From Trichoplusia ni (lineage: Eukaryota > Arthropoda > Insecta > Lepidoptera > Noctuidae), in assembly GCF_003590095.1 (NCBI RefSeq), contig NC_039486.1, forward strand, positions 2,790,001-2,854,000: a stretch of 64,000 bases of DNA. The letters are read 5' to 3'. Below are positions 12,659 to 25,233 of this stretch, in pieces. The notes below the pieces were generated by a model. The model had not been told where the DNA came from and ran no database searches. It was given only the letters and a program-made list of their open reading frames with translations. Every line of letters begins with the position of its first letter. Positions within the stretch are counted from its first letter, which is position 1. A program made the translations under genes and the position numbers.

Positions 12659-14264
12659 TATAGATTGAGCAACGATGAGAATTTTAAAATCAACTTGTTT
12701 TGAAGTAGTTTTGTTATTTGATAAATAGTTTGCAGATTTTCATTATCTAGTGATGTCACAGATTGAAATCTATGTAACGATCATTATGATGTTTAGAATG
12801 ATTATTATGATAATCGTGTAGTTTGAACTCTTGGGTTTTTTGTGAAAACAATTTTTTTGATGAAGGTGTTCTTAAATGATTATATATTTTCTGTTTTAAT
12901 TTTGTATAATTTAGAATTAGAAATATTTTCATAGGATAACACAAACTAATACTGACTAATTTCGTTGTGAGTTCTAGGACAAACAATTGTTTTTCTAGTA
13001 GACTCTATCATTGTAGAGCCTGGGTTACAGAATTACAGTAACAGGCATGTGTAGCAGGTTTATCCCATTAAAAATTACACGAAAGCAAGATAGTATAAAC
13101 CTTCCTTTTAGAAACCCATTTTCTAAATATACATACCATAGTTTGGACCTAAGGAAGATGTTCACTTGTAGGAGGATGTAAGTTAATCTCTACTAATAAA
13201 AGAAAAGTTTCTATTTCAAGAAAGGTTTCAAACACTAGGTTAAAACGCCTTTAGAAGTTGGCCTCACTATAGGTATTTGCGATCCCGCGGCGTCAAAAAA
13301 GCAAGGACACAGGCAGAGTTAGAGTCAATTCGAATAATCAAAATGAAGTCATGAGGTCTTTCACTAATATGAAGTTAAACAAGCTAATAAGTAAACCTTT
13401 AAGTAGGTAACATACATTATCATACATGTTAAGTGTTAGTTGTCAGGTGCCAACGTGCGTGTGTAGTATTGTAATCTAAAAACATAGATTATTTCAGGAA
13501 CTAATCCTCAAATCAGAAGGGAATTTAATTTGTTAAGATAAGATACGGTATTAAATTAGTTTATCTTTCAATAGATCTGATTTAGAAATATTTATAATGT
13601 AACATTGAAATAAAAATAACATTGAAGTACCTATTTTAAAATCGTTTAAGGAAATTATTTCACACCAAACTATAACGACGATTTTTCAATTAAAATTGAA
13701 GATTTTAATTATTATTGTTGTTCCTTTAATCTGTTTGATCTTTTCCTCAATGGTTTTTTAACAGTAGCATTGCAAAAAACGGCACGATTATCATGTACTC
13801 GTTGTAGATAACAAAACTTAGGTCATTTTAAGTGAGATTATAATGAAAAGACAGTCACAGTAGTCAGCAAATAAAATATAATTGAAGTGTCTATTTGTAC
13901 AGACAAAGATAAATATTTACGTTATTAGTTCATTGTTCGATACCTTGTATCTCAAAGTTAGTTTATGGTCGTCTGATGGTTTGTTGCGCATAATGTTTAG
14001 ATAATGATTTTATTTTATTTTTTATTGGGGAAACAAACAATTGTCAGTATTTTATACACCAGGTTAACAATATGATAAATAAATGTAAAATCCATAACAT
14101 TTCCACATTTATTTTAGAGAACATTTGTTTTATTCTAATGTACACTTTTTGGAGGGCCAAATGCTGTACACTCTGTACAGCACCCAAAGTCGCTCAAAAC
14201 TTTATCGCTTTCTTGGTGCCCTTGATGTAGAGGAAGAGAAAAATAAAGAGACCTAACAGCGCGC
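12659..14264. other. Gene-free AT-rich stretch
   Basis: No coding exon recognised. Very AT-rich with frequent stops in all frames. Confidence 0.5.
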
Positions 14265-14370
14265 CGAATCCGAATCGCGAGTTCGATCCTCAAAACAATG
14301 ATTTTTGTATGATGAACACTTGTTCGGAATTGTTGTCTTGGGCATGTGACTTGAATTACTGTGAAACAAA
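14265..14370 (+). mobile_element. Degenerate tRNA-derived SINE, family B fragment
   Basis: The GAGTTCGATCCTC segment resembles a polymerase III B box. It is followed by diverged ATTTTTGT..GATGAACACTTGTTC and GGGCATGTGACTTGAA blocks in the same order as in the copy at 24341-24555. Confidence 0.4.
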
Positions 14371-14641
14371 AGCTTCAATTCTGTGGAAATCATCAATAAT
14401 AGGGAGCAGAAGGGTAGAGGAATTACATTTCAACAGTTTTTCCATATAATAATCTTAAATTCCTAATTGCCACGCAAAATTTAGTTCATTTTAGATAAAT
14501 ACTAAAACATTATCCCAAAACTGCGAAACCGCATGTCTAAGTAGTCGAACGTCGTTAGATTTTATCTTTACCTACATACATTGATTAATCAATTGTTTTC
14601 TTATTAGCGGCAATGTAGCAGAGTAGCGACAGACTTAATAA

Positions 14642-14725
14642 TTATCTTGTAATCAGTATTTATTAGATAACCTTAAAAAAATAATTAGGTTTATATAGAC
14701 GAATAACAAAAATTGACATTCAGAA
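14642..14725 (+). promoter_or_regulatory. Promoter of NRF-6-like gene 1 (GATA pair, TATA box, initiator)
   Basis: An inverted GATA-type pair, TTATCT at 14642-14647 and AGATAA at 14665-14670, lies 19 bp before a TATA-like TTTATATAG at 14690-14698. A CATTCAGA initiator follows, with a likely start A at 14722, 32 bp downstream of the TATA-like box. The block from the TATA box to the initiator aligns with the same region of gene 2, including GAATAAC and ATTCAGAAAA. GATA sites suggest gut or fat-body expression; that is inference. Confidence 0.6.
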
Positions 14726-14775
14726 AAACGAACGCAGTGATCGATTGTGGTTTAAATGTTAGTTAATTTTGAAAA

Positions 14776-17700
14776 ATGATTATTTTTTATTTATTTTGTT
14801 TATTATCTGCCATACAAAATGGGTGCATCGTTAGTGCCTATCTTGACATGAATGTACCGGATTCTAAATATTTCTTTAATAAGGAGCTATATGGATCCGT
14901 ATTGGACGAAAAACTGTGTGAAGAACAGATGCAGTTTATTCAGGCGAATCGTTCCGATCTATTACTGGAATGTAAGTACTTGTATTCGTGTTAAAATCAT
15001 TTATTCAAATTGGGCTACCCTAAGAAATGCTTTATAAACGTCAAAGTCGCCATTGGACAGCACCCTTTACCGCTTCCCAAGTGCTCTTGCTTTTATACAC
15101 TATACTATTCAAATAAATCAACTGAAACTAGATGAACACTATTTATAATCATCTCTAACATTATTTGGATAGTTGCTTATTAGTTCAAAACATATTACAA
15201 AACATCTGCATTTGTCGTCAAAGATAACGATACATGAAGCAATTGTTATTGTGTTGTATACGTACAATCAAATATAACAGTACCTACTATGGACGTAAAT
15301 CAGATCAACAGCTAGCTTAAAAAAAACCACGCTGAAATTAGGTCTAGCAAAGTAGCTCAGAAAGTTACTCATTCAAAAAGTACTTTACGTCTTTGCATGC
15401 GGAAGGTAAAAATACCGTCCCTCCGTCGATATCCGATCATGAATCGCGGTCAGGCAAGACTATGCAACTCCTACATAGGATATTATATCATCTTCTAGTT
15501 TGACCAAATTGTTGTGTTTTACAGTTTTGGACGCCGGTATTCGAACACCAAGAGGAGTACTCACTGGAAATCTTCTAGACTTTGGAAACTACTACCAATG
15601 TCTAAAAATTAATGAAGAAGTACCAGATTCAGTCATAGAAGGGAAATATTGCCGTATCAGTCTCCCATTGAACCAAACATGGCCAAGTCTTCCAACATTA
15701 CCTGAACTACCAGATGGCTTCCCTGAAAGTTGGCCTGAAGACTGGCCTCAAATACCACTTCCTGAAACAAACCCAAGGAGAATGAGATTGAAAGAGAGTG
15801 TAGTGCAGAGACTGAAAGATTATTATAATCAGACTTTTACGAGTCACGTGCTCAATGGAGCCCATGAAAATGCAAGGTAATTATAAATTTTAAGCCAAGG
15901 ATATTTTACTAAGTCACGAAGTAAGCAAATTAAAAGAGAGACGCCAGTCTAAGCTATAACTGCAACTATTTCAAGAGAAGGTTATCCTTAATCAGCAAAC
16001 CTACAATATTCCGATTTTATTCGGCAGCAGTCTTAAAATTTGTCATATTTGCTGAAGGAAAATGATTGAAGGTTTTGCTGATAATTCTCTATGTTTTTTA
16101 TCTCCCTTTTAAAGCCTATATGAATCATTAAAAGGATTATGCAAATTACTATAATTCCCAAATATCTTCATTAAAACTGTAGTGATTTTTATATTGTTTA
16201 CATTGATCAATCACGATTATGAGTCAGCGTCTGGTAATCTTATCTCAATAATACGTGAGTATTTGAGTATCATTATTTACAAGGCAAAGTATAGGATAAG
16301 CTTATTTTGATAGTTATTAACATAGTATAGTAAATGTTTCAAATTAAATCCGCCCTTCTGATTATTTTTCTCAAATGGCTCGTGATGAACGTTGTCCGTA
16401 CTTCAGCCCATTCGTATAAAATGTTTCGTACAAATAGGCTAAAGAAGACGTAATATCAGACAGAACTAAAATCTAAAACTCGTATATAGTCAAGTAAGAA
16501 TCGCTACCGTCCATTGAATCGCTCAAAGGACCGGCGAATGCGAATATTTTTCGCTGCGTTTTGTGATTTTGACTATATTCTCCTCCAAAATTTGAATGAC
16601 GAAATAATACTTTTCCAGATCTGGTGACGCTACTACTGCTTTAGCGTTTACTTTCCAGTTGGCAGTATGCATACCAAAGACATGCACAACTCATGGCGCA
16701 TTGAACGCGTTGTTCAATACAACTGGAGAGGGTCTTATTAACTTTGAAGAAAAATCTTGCCGTCTTCCCGACGATAAGGCTTGGGTGGCTGGTGACTATG
16801 TTGCTATGTAAGTAATTTTTGAAAAGTCCTTAAAAAGTGACAAGTAAGAGCCTAATCGTGAATTAATGAAAGTGAGCAATTTTATTTCATGGATGCTTTC
16901 GACATTGTAACGAACTTTTAAAACTAAGTTTTTGTCCTTCGGTCAAGAACACGGATAATTAATATTTGTCTCAGATTGTTTTGTTTGTGAAGAAATTAAT
17001 ACTTATTTACATTTTTCTGTTCTGTTTTCAGTTCAATATTTTCCTGCTTCGGTCTCCTAGTTTTGTTGAGCACGTGCTATGACGTATATCTGAATCAACA
17101 AAAAGGTAAGATTCAATTGTCATATGAATCTTACACTACCTGTTACATTCTATTAATTTCTATTATACATTTCAAGGTTATGAATTGAATATCCGTCCAA
17201 ACAGTCTCTGTTATATTTTTTAAAATAATATATATAGATAGCTAACTAGAATCACAAATCTGGGAGCGCCAATAGCGTAGACATCTAAAATATTTGAGTT
17301 TTTTAATTTACAGACCCAAAGAAGTCGATCCCGGCGAATAAGCTATATCTTGCTTTTTCCGTCATCAAGAACACTCGTAGCCTCGTGACGTATAATCCAG
17401 TTCCCGGTGCCATCGAATGCTTGGACGGCATCAGATCCTTTGCTATGATGTGGGTCATCGTAGGGCACACTTTTTCTACCCTCCAAGCTAGTGGGGTACT
17501 TGCAAATCCTTTGGATGCTTACGAAGTAAGTTTAAACCACCATAAAGAAAGCTCTCAACTGATTTCGCTACTGAATGTCGAAGGTTGTATCATTTTCGGT
17601 TTTGATTTCGAAATTTTTATATATTAGTAACCTTGTTTGTATTATTTTGTGATTTCAGTGGATGACTTCCTTCAAATCCATCTGGATTATGGCAGCTCCG

Positions 17701-20700
17701 ATCACAGTAGACACATTCTTTTTGATAAGTGGACTTTTACTTGTGTATACCACTGCGGGGAAATTGTCGAGCAGTAAGTATACTTTTTTCGTACCAAGGA
17801 GAAAAAAGAGCGAATCGGCTTAGAGATATTGAAAGTTCCGTGCTAACTAAATAGGCGAAAATTAAATATAAAAAATATGGTTCAGGGACAATTTTTTTTG
17901 GGATACCTTTCTTCAAAACAGATCCTCAGTAATAGGGTTTCGCTTTTATCCATTAGCACGGAACCCTACAAATATTCATTAAGTTCTTAAAAAGCGACTT
18001 CCCTTTTCCCTTAAAATGCACAACTACAGCTGATTTTTTAAATTATTAACATACTAATTTGTCCTTCACTTTTGCACACAATAAAGTTTATTCTTTTTCA
18101 GTGAAATTACTCAAGAACCTTCACCTTTTCTACCTAAATCGCCTTCTTCGAATGTTCCCCGTGTTGGCTGCTACCGTTCTTCTCCAAGTCTCTATATTCA
18201 GCCGAGTAACAGATGGACCGTTTATGGATGTGGCAATGAACAACGTACATAGATGCAGAGTGTACTGGTGGTCTACCTTGCTGTATATACAGAACTTCCT
18301 GAACCCTGAACACATAGTAAGCAAACCATAAAATATTATTATGGAGTGTTAAGATCACAGTTTCCACTAGCACACACTACATTGCACAACTAGAACGAGA
18401 AAATATTTCATCCATTATTAACCGTGGACTTGGAACTTAACTCTATATTTTAATTAGTCTATCAACGTTTGCTACGCTTGTAGAACTCTGCTTGTGGTTC
18501 TGAAGAGACCACAAAAACTTATTTGTAATCATCTCTTTTGTTCTCTTCTTTTCGACTTCAAAAATAATTCTAAATTCGTCTGTTTTTTTATTTTATTAAA
18601 TCAGAACTTTGGACTAAATCAACCGATTCTTTTATCATTTAACATCAATTGTTCAAGTTTGGCTCAGAAGTTTTCATTTGACGTCGGTTGCAATATTATT
18701 AATTTGTCAACTTCTTTGTTTCCAGTGCCTACCTCACACCTGGTACCTGGCTATAGACGTCCAACTCCACATTCTCTCGCCTCTGGTGTTAGTGTTCGTG
18801 TTGTCAGGCAAACGCAAGCTTGCCTGGGGCGGGCTCATAGCTGCCTTGTTGGCGATCTTAACTGCTTCCACTACTTATAACTTTATCAAGAATTTCCCGG
18901 CATCGTATTTCGTATATGGGTGAGTTTTTTTTTTGCTCATTTGAAGCATTCTTACAAGTCTATTACTTTATACGATTTAAGTAAAGAATGAATATGATCT
19001 ACGAATGCTTGTTCTGAGTCTAGAGCTCTTGAGTTAGTAACTCAAAAATTTGAGTAGCCTCCGCTATGAAAAAAATGAAATCCTTAATGCAAGACTCATT
19101 TTTAAAAACTGTCTTTGGTGCAAATATCATAAAACTTTTGATCTTTATGATTGCAGTGTACTAGAAAACTTTTTTTATTACAGACGTTCTGAGGAAGCTT
19201 TGGACTATTTAAATTATTACTACGTTAACACATTAACCAGAGCATCTCCGTTCTTTGTTGGATTGATTTTCGGATACATAATGCATTTAAACCGAGGACG
19301 GAAAGTCCAATTGTCAAGAGTGAGTATTTGTTACTATAAATACCTATGTATTACAAAAATAAGTCGGAATTCATATCTAATCAAAATTTAATTTCAAACT
19401 TCATACTGCATATTCTAAGAATGATAAGAATATAGTCCATGGACATTCAAAAAACCTAAACAATTATATTGCTATGTTATTCGATACAAAAAAAATAACT
19501 TTAGTTCAGCAATATAGTAAATCTACTGTTCAGACTCTTCCGAGGTCAATTTATACTGGTTCTGCGGCTTAATTTCCCGTAAGTCAAAACGACGTTGATT
19601 TACCAGTAAATACTAATATCTTCTTTAATTTCAGTTCCCCTTGACTATTATGTGGTGTTGCTCTATCGCGATTATGGTTCTGTCGGTATATAGTGTATAT
19701 CCTATCATACAACCAACTTGGGACAATCCAACAGCTGAGAAAATGATTAATTCGTTCATGAGGCCAGCTTGGGCCATGGCTATTGGGTGGATGATATTTG
19801 CCTGTCAATCTGGTTTTGGTGGTAAGATTAACCTTTCAGGATTGAATATAATTTGACCTGTCTTTTTTCTGCTACCTTTTAAATATAAATTTGCTAGTTT
19901 TCAATTTGCTGCTGCATTATGTATTCTCTCTAAAGCTGATGATCAGCTGTGAATTTTTGATCTTTATAACTTAAACATACGTTGTTGTATTTTTATTTAT
20001 TATACATAAATAATAATAGTACACTATAAGATAAATTGTTTTTTAATTTCCTTTCAGGACCCGTCAACTGGGCTCTGACTCTCTCTCCTTGGAAGGTGCT
20101 AGGACGTCTATCATATGCTATGTATATAGTGCACTATCCTATGATGTTCGTCATCCACTCTACAACAATCGCTCCCGTATTCTTCACTGTACATTTTAGT
20201 GTAAGTTTCTACTTCGATAACATTTTTACATTGTGTGAGCGCCATCTATTATCAACACGTGGAACTAGACCCAGTGCTTTGACTTCACTAGTGGCTTTTA
20301 AGTTTACATTGTAGTTCGCAAGGTTTAGCATAGATGTCGCTGTTAGAAAGTAATGGTGGCTAAACGACATTGAAGGATGAATAAATATTATTTTTGCTTT
20401 TTATTTTAGCTCTTCCGTTTCCTTGCTGACTTTTCGCTGGCAGTGATAGTAGCATACATTGTAACAGTTACAATAGATACTCCATGTGCTATTTTCATCA
20501 AACACTTCATGGGTCCAGGTGAGTTTAGATTTTGTTTTTATAGATTGACAATAGTACAATTTGTGATGTTTTAATGTATGAGCTGTTCCGTTCAATTTTT
20601 ATGCTAATTGTTGTTTCTGCATCACTCTGTTATTGACTGGCAGAGAATGCCTAAGGCTTTAAGTAATCCATTGTAAATTAATCTGAAAAACATATTTATA

Positions 20701-20929
20701 AATTAATAACTTAGGCAATTTCAGAATGCAATGTATTAATATTACATTTTAAAGATTTTTTCTGAGAAAAGTGAGACTCCAGTTATAAAAACCTGAAGAA
20801 ACAACAAATAAGCTCATATTCACACTTAAATTTACTTACCTTTTTCCTACAGGACCAAAGAGACCACAGGCGCCAAAAGCAGAAAAAATTGAAGCGGTTG
20901 AAACTTACGAAAAGCGATCAGAAGCTTGA
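14776..20929 (+). CDS. NRF-6-like membrane acyltransferase, copy 1 (13 exons, 732 aa)
   Basis: Exons: 14776-14971, 15525-15876, 16619-16807, 17032-17105, 17314-17525, 17659-17773, 18102-18316, 18726-18919, 19184-19319, 19635-19821, 20058-20200, 20410-20518, 20853-20929. All junctions are GT/AG and the joined frame is open to TGA. Residues 1-21 form a signal peptide (MIIFYLFCLLSAI start). An NRF N-terminal domain follows (about 40-245: GIRTPRGVLTGN, paired cysteines), with a Trp/Pro-rich tract at 118-149, then the acyltransferase-3 membrane domain. Family landmarks are LDGIRSFAMMWVIVGH at 307-322 with the likely catalytic His322, NRLLRMFP at 392-399, WYLAIDVQLH at 457-466 and LGRLSYAMYIVH at 638-649. 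The tail is charged and likely cytosolic. The family is related to nematode NRF-6/NDG-4, implicated in fluoxetine response and yolk transport; the substrate is unknown. Its tandem sister is the next gene on the same strand. Confidence 0.93.
15680..15775 (+). repeat. Trp/Pro-rich coding tract in gene 1 (residues 118-149)
   Basis: The segment encodes repeated W-P steps, including SWPEDWPQIP, between the NRF-domain glycosylation-like NQT and the following NPRR. The copy-2 tract is one 12-bp unit longer. It is predicted to lie on the extracytoplasmic side, because it follows the signal peptide and precedes the first internal membrane segment. Confidence 0.7.
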
Positions 20930-21191
20930 AATTGATTTAAATTTCTCCGGTGATGTATCACCGAGTCTACCTATGAAGAAGCATTGAGGAGTGTATCAGC
21001 ACCACAAGCAGTACGTTACTATTGGACCTAGGTGGCTTTTAGAAAATGCTAGCAATTGCCAATGTTTATAAATTAAGTTGTAATTAGTTTTTAAGTAATG
21101 TAAGAAGTAAGTATATTAATTTATGCGAAAGACAATATAAGTGAACCCAAATATTCTCATAATAATATTATTAGACGTAGTTTTAAGATGA

Positions 21192-21197
21192 AATAAA
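21192..21197 (+). terminator. Polyadenylation signal of gene 1
   Basis: A canonical AATAAA lies 263 bp after the stop codon. It is preceded by a GTGAACCCAAATA block (21141-21153) that is also present in the 3' UTR of gene 2, so the two 3' ends are homologous. A short CGGTGAT/ATCACCG hairpin sits at 20948-20963, just after the stop. Confidence 0.65.
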
Positions 21198-21245
21198 TAT
21201 ATAATTATCTCGTAAAATGCAAGGATTTCAATATTTAGACCTAAT

Positions 21246-21490
21246 TAAACGGGCCTAGCGGGTTGGTCTTGGTTAGTGACCCTGACTGCTATACCGGAGC
21301 TCGTGGGTTCTATCCCGCCCAGGATAAATGTTGTGTGATGAGCACGATCATTTGTTCTGGTGTCTGGGTGTAATTTATCTATAATATGTATGTATTTAGA
21401 AATATATAAGTAAGTTTATCAGTTGTCTAGTTACCGTAACACAAGCTCTGCTTAGCTTGGGATTAGATAACCGTGTGTGTGTTGTCAAAA
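21246..21490 (+). mobile_element. tRNA-derived SINE, family A
   Basis: It has a polymerase III A-box-like segment (TGGTCTTGGTTAGTGACC) and a B-box-like GGGTTCTATCCC. A body with GATGAGCACGATCATTTGTT and GTCTGGGTGTAA follows, then a tail with TTGTCTAGTTACCGTAACAC, AAGCTCTGCTTAGCTTGGGA, a GTGTGTG run and poly-A. Other copies lie at 32851-33045, 33751-33950 and 48851-49000. Confidence 0.75.
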
Positions 21491-21559
21491 AAAAAAAAGT
21501 TAGCCTTAGATAACCGAAACAAAAATTCTGCAATTAAAATGGAGACGCTAATTTACTCG

Positions 21560-22140
21560 TAGGGTGATCTGACGATCTCCCTGAAGTAGAAGCTCAACGA
21601 TATGTGTATCTTGCCCATCCTAACCTATAAACGGTGCTCATACCTGGCTGCTGACCGACTCCCAGAAATCCGGTCTTGGAGTATCCCAAAAAGCTATGCA
21701 AGTTCGAATATGCAGCATTATTGTAGTTGTAAGACCGAATTCGATTTCGATTCCAATTAAAGACGTCGGAAAAAGGGCTGCCAGGCTAAAAAAGATTAGA
21801 CATGTCACGTCAGCTGCAGGGTAATAGTCACCACACAGGAACCATCGGACGGTCGGGGTCACCGTGAGCGGCGAAGGAAGCGGCGGCGAGACGATCTACG
21901 CGCTTACCGCGTAGGTTCCATTTAGCCAGGGACAGAGTACCGTGGAAGGATATATCGGAAGCTAGAGCCCAAATAAATAAGACACGTACCATTAATGAAG
22001 CTCAGAATGCTCGCCACCGCATAGCTCATGATTAAGGACCGGTGTAGTCCAAAACTAGTCGGGAAATCCCGATAAATACCTACGCGTGAGCAAACCGTTG
22101 CATCATTTTATAAAGAATTCCAATTCCAATTCCTTACGAA
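21560..22140 (+). mobile_element. Degenerate non-LTR retrotransposon 3'-end fragment
   Basis: Frame-broken plus-strand pieces resemble the end of LINE reverse-transcriptase proteins: an RRST-R region where GRPxxRWxDD is expected, then ARDRVPWKDISEARAQ, matching the usual AQDR..W..LGEAY pattern. In-frame stops and frame changes show that it is dead. The clade is undetermined. Confidence 0.45.
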
Positions 22141-22780
22141 AGTTAATATAAAAAGCTCAGAATGTACCTTTTTTATTTTGTAAGGCGAGGTAATTCTCAT
22201 GGACAGCATGGCAGCACGCTTGGCCTCGATGGAAGAAGCGTGTAGTGACTTTTACTGACTAAACATAAACCACCGTGCAACGAAATTTGCGTTTTGCTGA
22301 AGGCGCATGTGTAGCTAAGGCTGTGTTGCAATTTTCATGCTCACATCTAGGTAGGTACTAACTGTGCAAATGGTAGAATTGAGATTAGGTTCAGCTCAAG
22401 CCCACTCTCTCAACTGTGTTCTCTTCATTCTCGTTGGGCAGAAATCCATTACAAGTAATCAGACTTGTTTTCCAAAAGCTTCTAATTTTATTTTTGCCTA
22501 AAATATAATTAAATCAGTTTTCAGTAAAACAATGGTAGCCTCAGCGACTGTAAGTATAATCTTATCAAAAACAATGATAAACAATCAATTTATTTTCCTT
22601 GGAAACTCATTCTTGGCTAATTTTAATTTTAATCTTGGCAGTAGTTTACAGAAAACGATGCTGGTTCAATTTCGATACAACTAGAAGCAGTGAAAGCATT
22701 TAATATTGTAGAAAGAGTAAGTATCGACCGTGAAAACTGACGTTTGCTAGTGCGTACACAATTAATGATGATGATTAAAA

Positions 22781-22914
22781 TAACGATGAATTTTGATAAG
22801 ATTGTAACGATGTGTGAATGACCTAGTGAAGGTTGAGATATAACAAATTTTTTATCTGAAAGGATTATAACCTGCCAATACAATCGCTCATTCTAGGTTA
22901 GTGGCGTAGGGCAA
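22781..22914 (+). repeat. Unrecognised spacer repeat, copy 1 of 4
   Basis: It contains TAACGATG, ATTGTAACGATGTGTGAATG, CTAGTGAAGGTTGAGATA, CTGAAAGGATTATA and CTAGGTTAGTGGCGT in order. The same order recurs at 23259-23445, 23998-24137 and 25111-25233, always on the plus strand. A preceding AAGCAGTGAAAGCA block (near 22685) also recurs before copy 3 (near 23589), so the real unit may be longer. Confidence 0.65.
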
Positions 22915-22980
22915 TGACCGAGAATATTATTCATTAATTATGTCAGTATGAGCTATAAAATTACACTTATATTGAAAATA

Positions 22981-23100
22981 CTAGCTGTTGCCAGCGACTT
23001 CGTCCGCGTGGTAAGAAGGTATAAGTTATGATATGGTATATATCTGGCCTGTTTTTTCCACATTTTCCATTGTACTGCAATCATTCTCACGATAGTTAGG
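22981..23100 (-). mobile_element. Helitron-like element, truncated copy
   Basis: The CTAG end at 22981-22984 is flanked on the left by A (T on the element strand). It is followed by the family's CTGTTGCC..CGACTTCGTCCGCGTGG, AAGTTATGAT and CTGTTTTTTCCACATTTTCC blocks. The other end is lost. Confidence 0.65.
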
Positions 23101-23258
23101 TACTATAAAAATTATTTAATTAGTGTAAAGAGTTCTTATTTCCAATCTTACAATATTAAGCCCAGACTACAGATGCTTTTCCTTGACAAACACAAATCAT
23201 GAATAATGGCTACTGAAAGGTGAATAGCGTAAAACTGTTTTAACTTATTTCCTTAGTG

Positions 23259-23445
23259 TAACGATGATTTTCAATAATACCAAATTACGTGTACATAAAG
23301 GTCGATGACTTCTGATAACATTGTAACGATGTGTTAATGACCCAGTGAAGGTTGCGATATTTAAAAGAAATGGCGAAAAGGTTTAAGCTTGTCTATGTGC
23401 CCATATAATTGCAAATTTTAGATTAGCGTTAATGTTTGATTGATA
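23259..23445 (+). repeat. Unrecognised spacer repeat, copy 2 of 4
   Basis: It has the same block order as copy 1: TAACGATGATTTTC, AACATTGTAACGATGTGTTA, CAGTGAAGGTTGCGATAT, CAATTGCAAATTTTAG-like, then ATTAGCGTTAATG. The CTGAAAGGATT block is replaced. Confidence 0.6.
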
Positions 23446-23644
23446 AGCGCTAGTGTCCCAGGACTGGGCAAAAGATCCGTCAAATATTTTTTCAGTTCTT
23501 AGATGGAAATTGAAAATCAGTCCCTCCATGCTTAAGTGCAATGATCGACTTTTCTTGGAAAGTTAGCTGAACTTCAGTAGTCCTAAAAGCAGTGAAAGCA
23601 GTTATTATGGTTTTTAATAATATAACTCCTGCAGTAATTAATTT

Positions 23645-23800
23645 AATCCTTGTGTCGCGGATGTTTGACAACATTCAAGTCACATGGCAAAGACATCCAG
23701 ATTCAGAACAAGCTTTTTTTTATCACAATCGCTTTTTCTACACGCGGATCGATTCCGCAACACCTCGCATTCAGTGGGTTTATCGAGGTTATCTCAACTA
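23645..23800 (-). mobile_element. tRNA-derived SINE, family B (minus orientation)
   Basis: Read on the minus strand it gives a decayed head, GATCGATTCCGC..GT as a B-box relic, then CTTGTTCTGAATCTGGATGT, TTTGCCATGTGACTTGAATG and CCGCGACACAAGGATTAA. It lies between copies 2 and 3 of the spacer repeat. Confidence 0.6.
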
Positions 23801-23997
23801 AAAAGCAGTTTCTATTGTTTGACATTAAAAATGTATACTTCTATCAATGTCGAAAAAAAAATATATAGTCAAACTTGCAATAATAAGCACACGCTACAGA
23901 ACCTTTCGTTTTTCCGACTGCACAGCATGCGAAGCGTCATGAAAGCACGTGCGAATATTGAAAACTGTGTTAATGCTATCAAAAGTCATTGAACTTA

Positions 23998-24137
23998 TAG
24001 GTCGATAACATTAAAATGATATGTGTTATGACCTAGTGAAGGTTATGATATATTATCATGCGAAAGGATTATAGCCGATTTATATAGATACTATATATAC
24101 AATTGCAAATTTTCGTTTAGCGTTGATGGCGTCACTA
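23998..24137 (+). repeat. Unrecognised spacer repeat, copy 3 of 4
   Basis: GTCGATAACATTAAAATGAT, then TATGACCTAGTGAAGGTTAT, GCGAAAGGATTATAGCC, CAATTGCAAATTTTCGTTTA and GCGTTGATGGCGTCAC follow the order seen in the other copies. Confidence 0.6.
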
Positions 24138-24340
24138 AATTGTATGGAACAGAAATGTAATGTTCATACTTTTGAGTGTACTCTATCAGTGATTTAGCCT
24201 GTAATAATAATGTATGCCAATTGCCAACGAGTCCGAGTGGGGACTTCAAAATTGAACCTAATTATAAATTGTATTGACGTCTTTTATCATAATCAGAAAT
24301 AATCATATTATCTCGGATACCATTACTATCTTCACACAGA

Positions 24341-24555
24341 CATCACGGACTGCACGGATAGCCAAGTGGTTGAGGTCCCCAGGCCCCCTGTGCGTGACGT
24401 GTCGCGGGTTGGATCCCTGCGTAGGACAAGCATTTGTGTGATCCACGAATGCTTGTTCTGAGTCTGGGTGTCTTTGTGCATGTGATTTGTATGTTTGTAA
24501 ACCCCCCGCGACACAAGGCTTAAATTTCTTAATGCGGGAGTTTAAAAAAAAAGAG
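24341..24555 (+). mobile_element. tRNA-derived SINE, family B (clearest copy)
   Basis: A-box-like TAGCCAAGTGGTTGAGG and B-box-like GCGGGTTGGATCCCTGCG are followed by GGACAAGCATTTGTGTGATC, GAATGCTTGTTCTGAGTCTG, TGTCTTTGTGCATGTGATTT, CCCCGCGACACAAGG and ATGCGGGAGTTT plus an A-run. The head resembles a Ser/Leu-type tRNA, and the rest is the SINE body. Confidence 0.75.
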
Positions 24556-25110
24556 AAAAGAGACATAACACTTCAAAATCGATTTTCTGCAAAATATCAA
24601 AGTCCATGTGCATAAAGAAAAACGATTATCTGTACAGGTGGACTTTACGAAGTAGAACGTTTAGGTACAGAATCTGGAAGTTTAAAGACGCCCGTCATAA
24701 ATTCGAGGATTTATGGACTAACCACAACCTCTTAAAGTAATATTATTGCCGTTGTGGAAGAAAGACCCCACTACACGCTATTTATGAGGTACATCACCAC
24801 CTTGCACAATTGCAAAAATATTTCGTACTTGAAGAGTTGGCAACCGGCTGGCGTCTAGACATTCCATGGCATCTCAAACTGGATAGTGGACATGACACTA
24901 AAAAAGATCCAACTAGTCCGTCAGACTCTTCTTCACATCATTAAAAATGAAGAAAGATTAAAAGCATTTAAGATGAAATGTGTGGTAGCGAGGGAAAGCG
25001 AAAAATGAAATACTTAAATAATAATTTTTGGAAAGCTGAATGATGGACTAAGCACTTTTTTCCGTAATGCCTTGTTATTTGCTTAACCACGCTTACTTCC
25101 TCATTCGAAA

Positions 25111-25233
25111 TGACGATGATTTCTGATTAGATTATAACGATGTGTGAATGACCTATTGAAGGTTGAGATTGTTTATCTGAAAGGATTAAAGCCAGCCACA
25201 CAATTGCTGGGTCTAGGTTATCGTTGATGACGT
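25111..25233 (+). repeat. Unrecognised spacer repeat, copy 4 of 4
   Basis: TGACGATGATTTCTGATTAG, TAACGATGTGTGAATGACCT, TTGAAGGTTGAGAT, ATCTGAAAGGATTAAAGCC, CACAATTGCTGGGTCTAGGT and CGTTGATGACGTC give the fullest match to copy 1. Confidence 0.65.
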
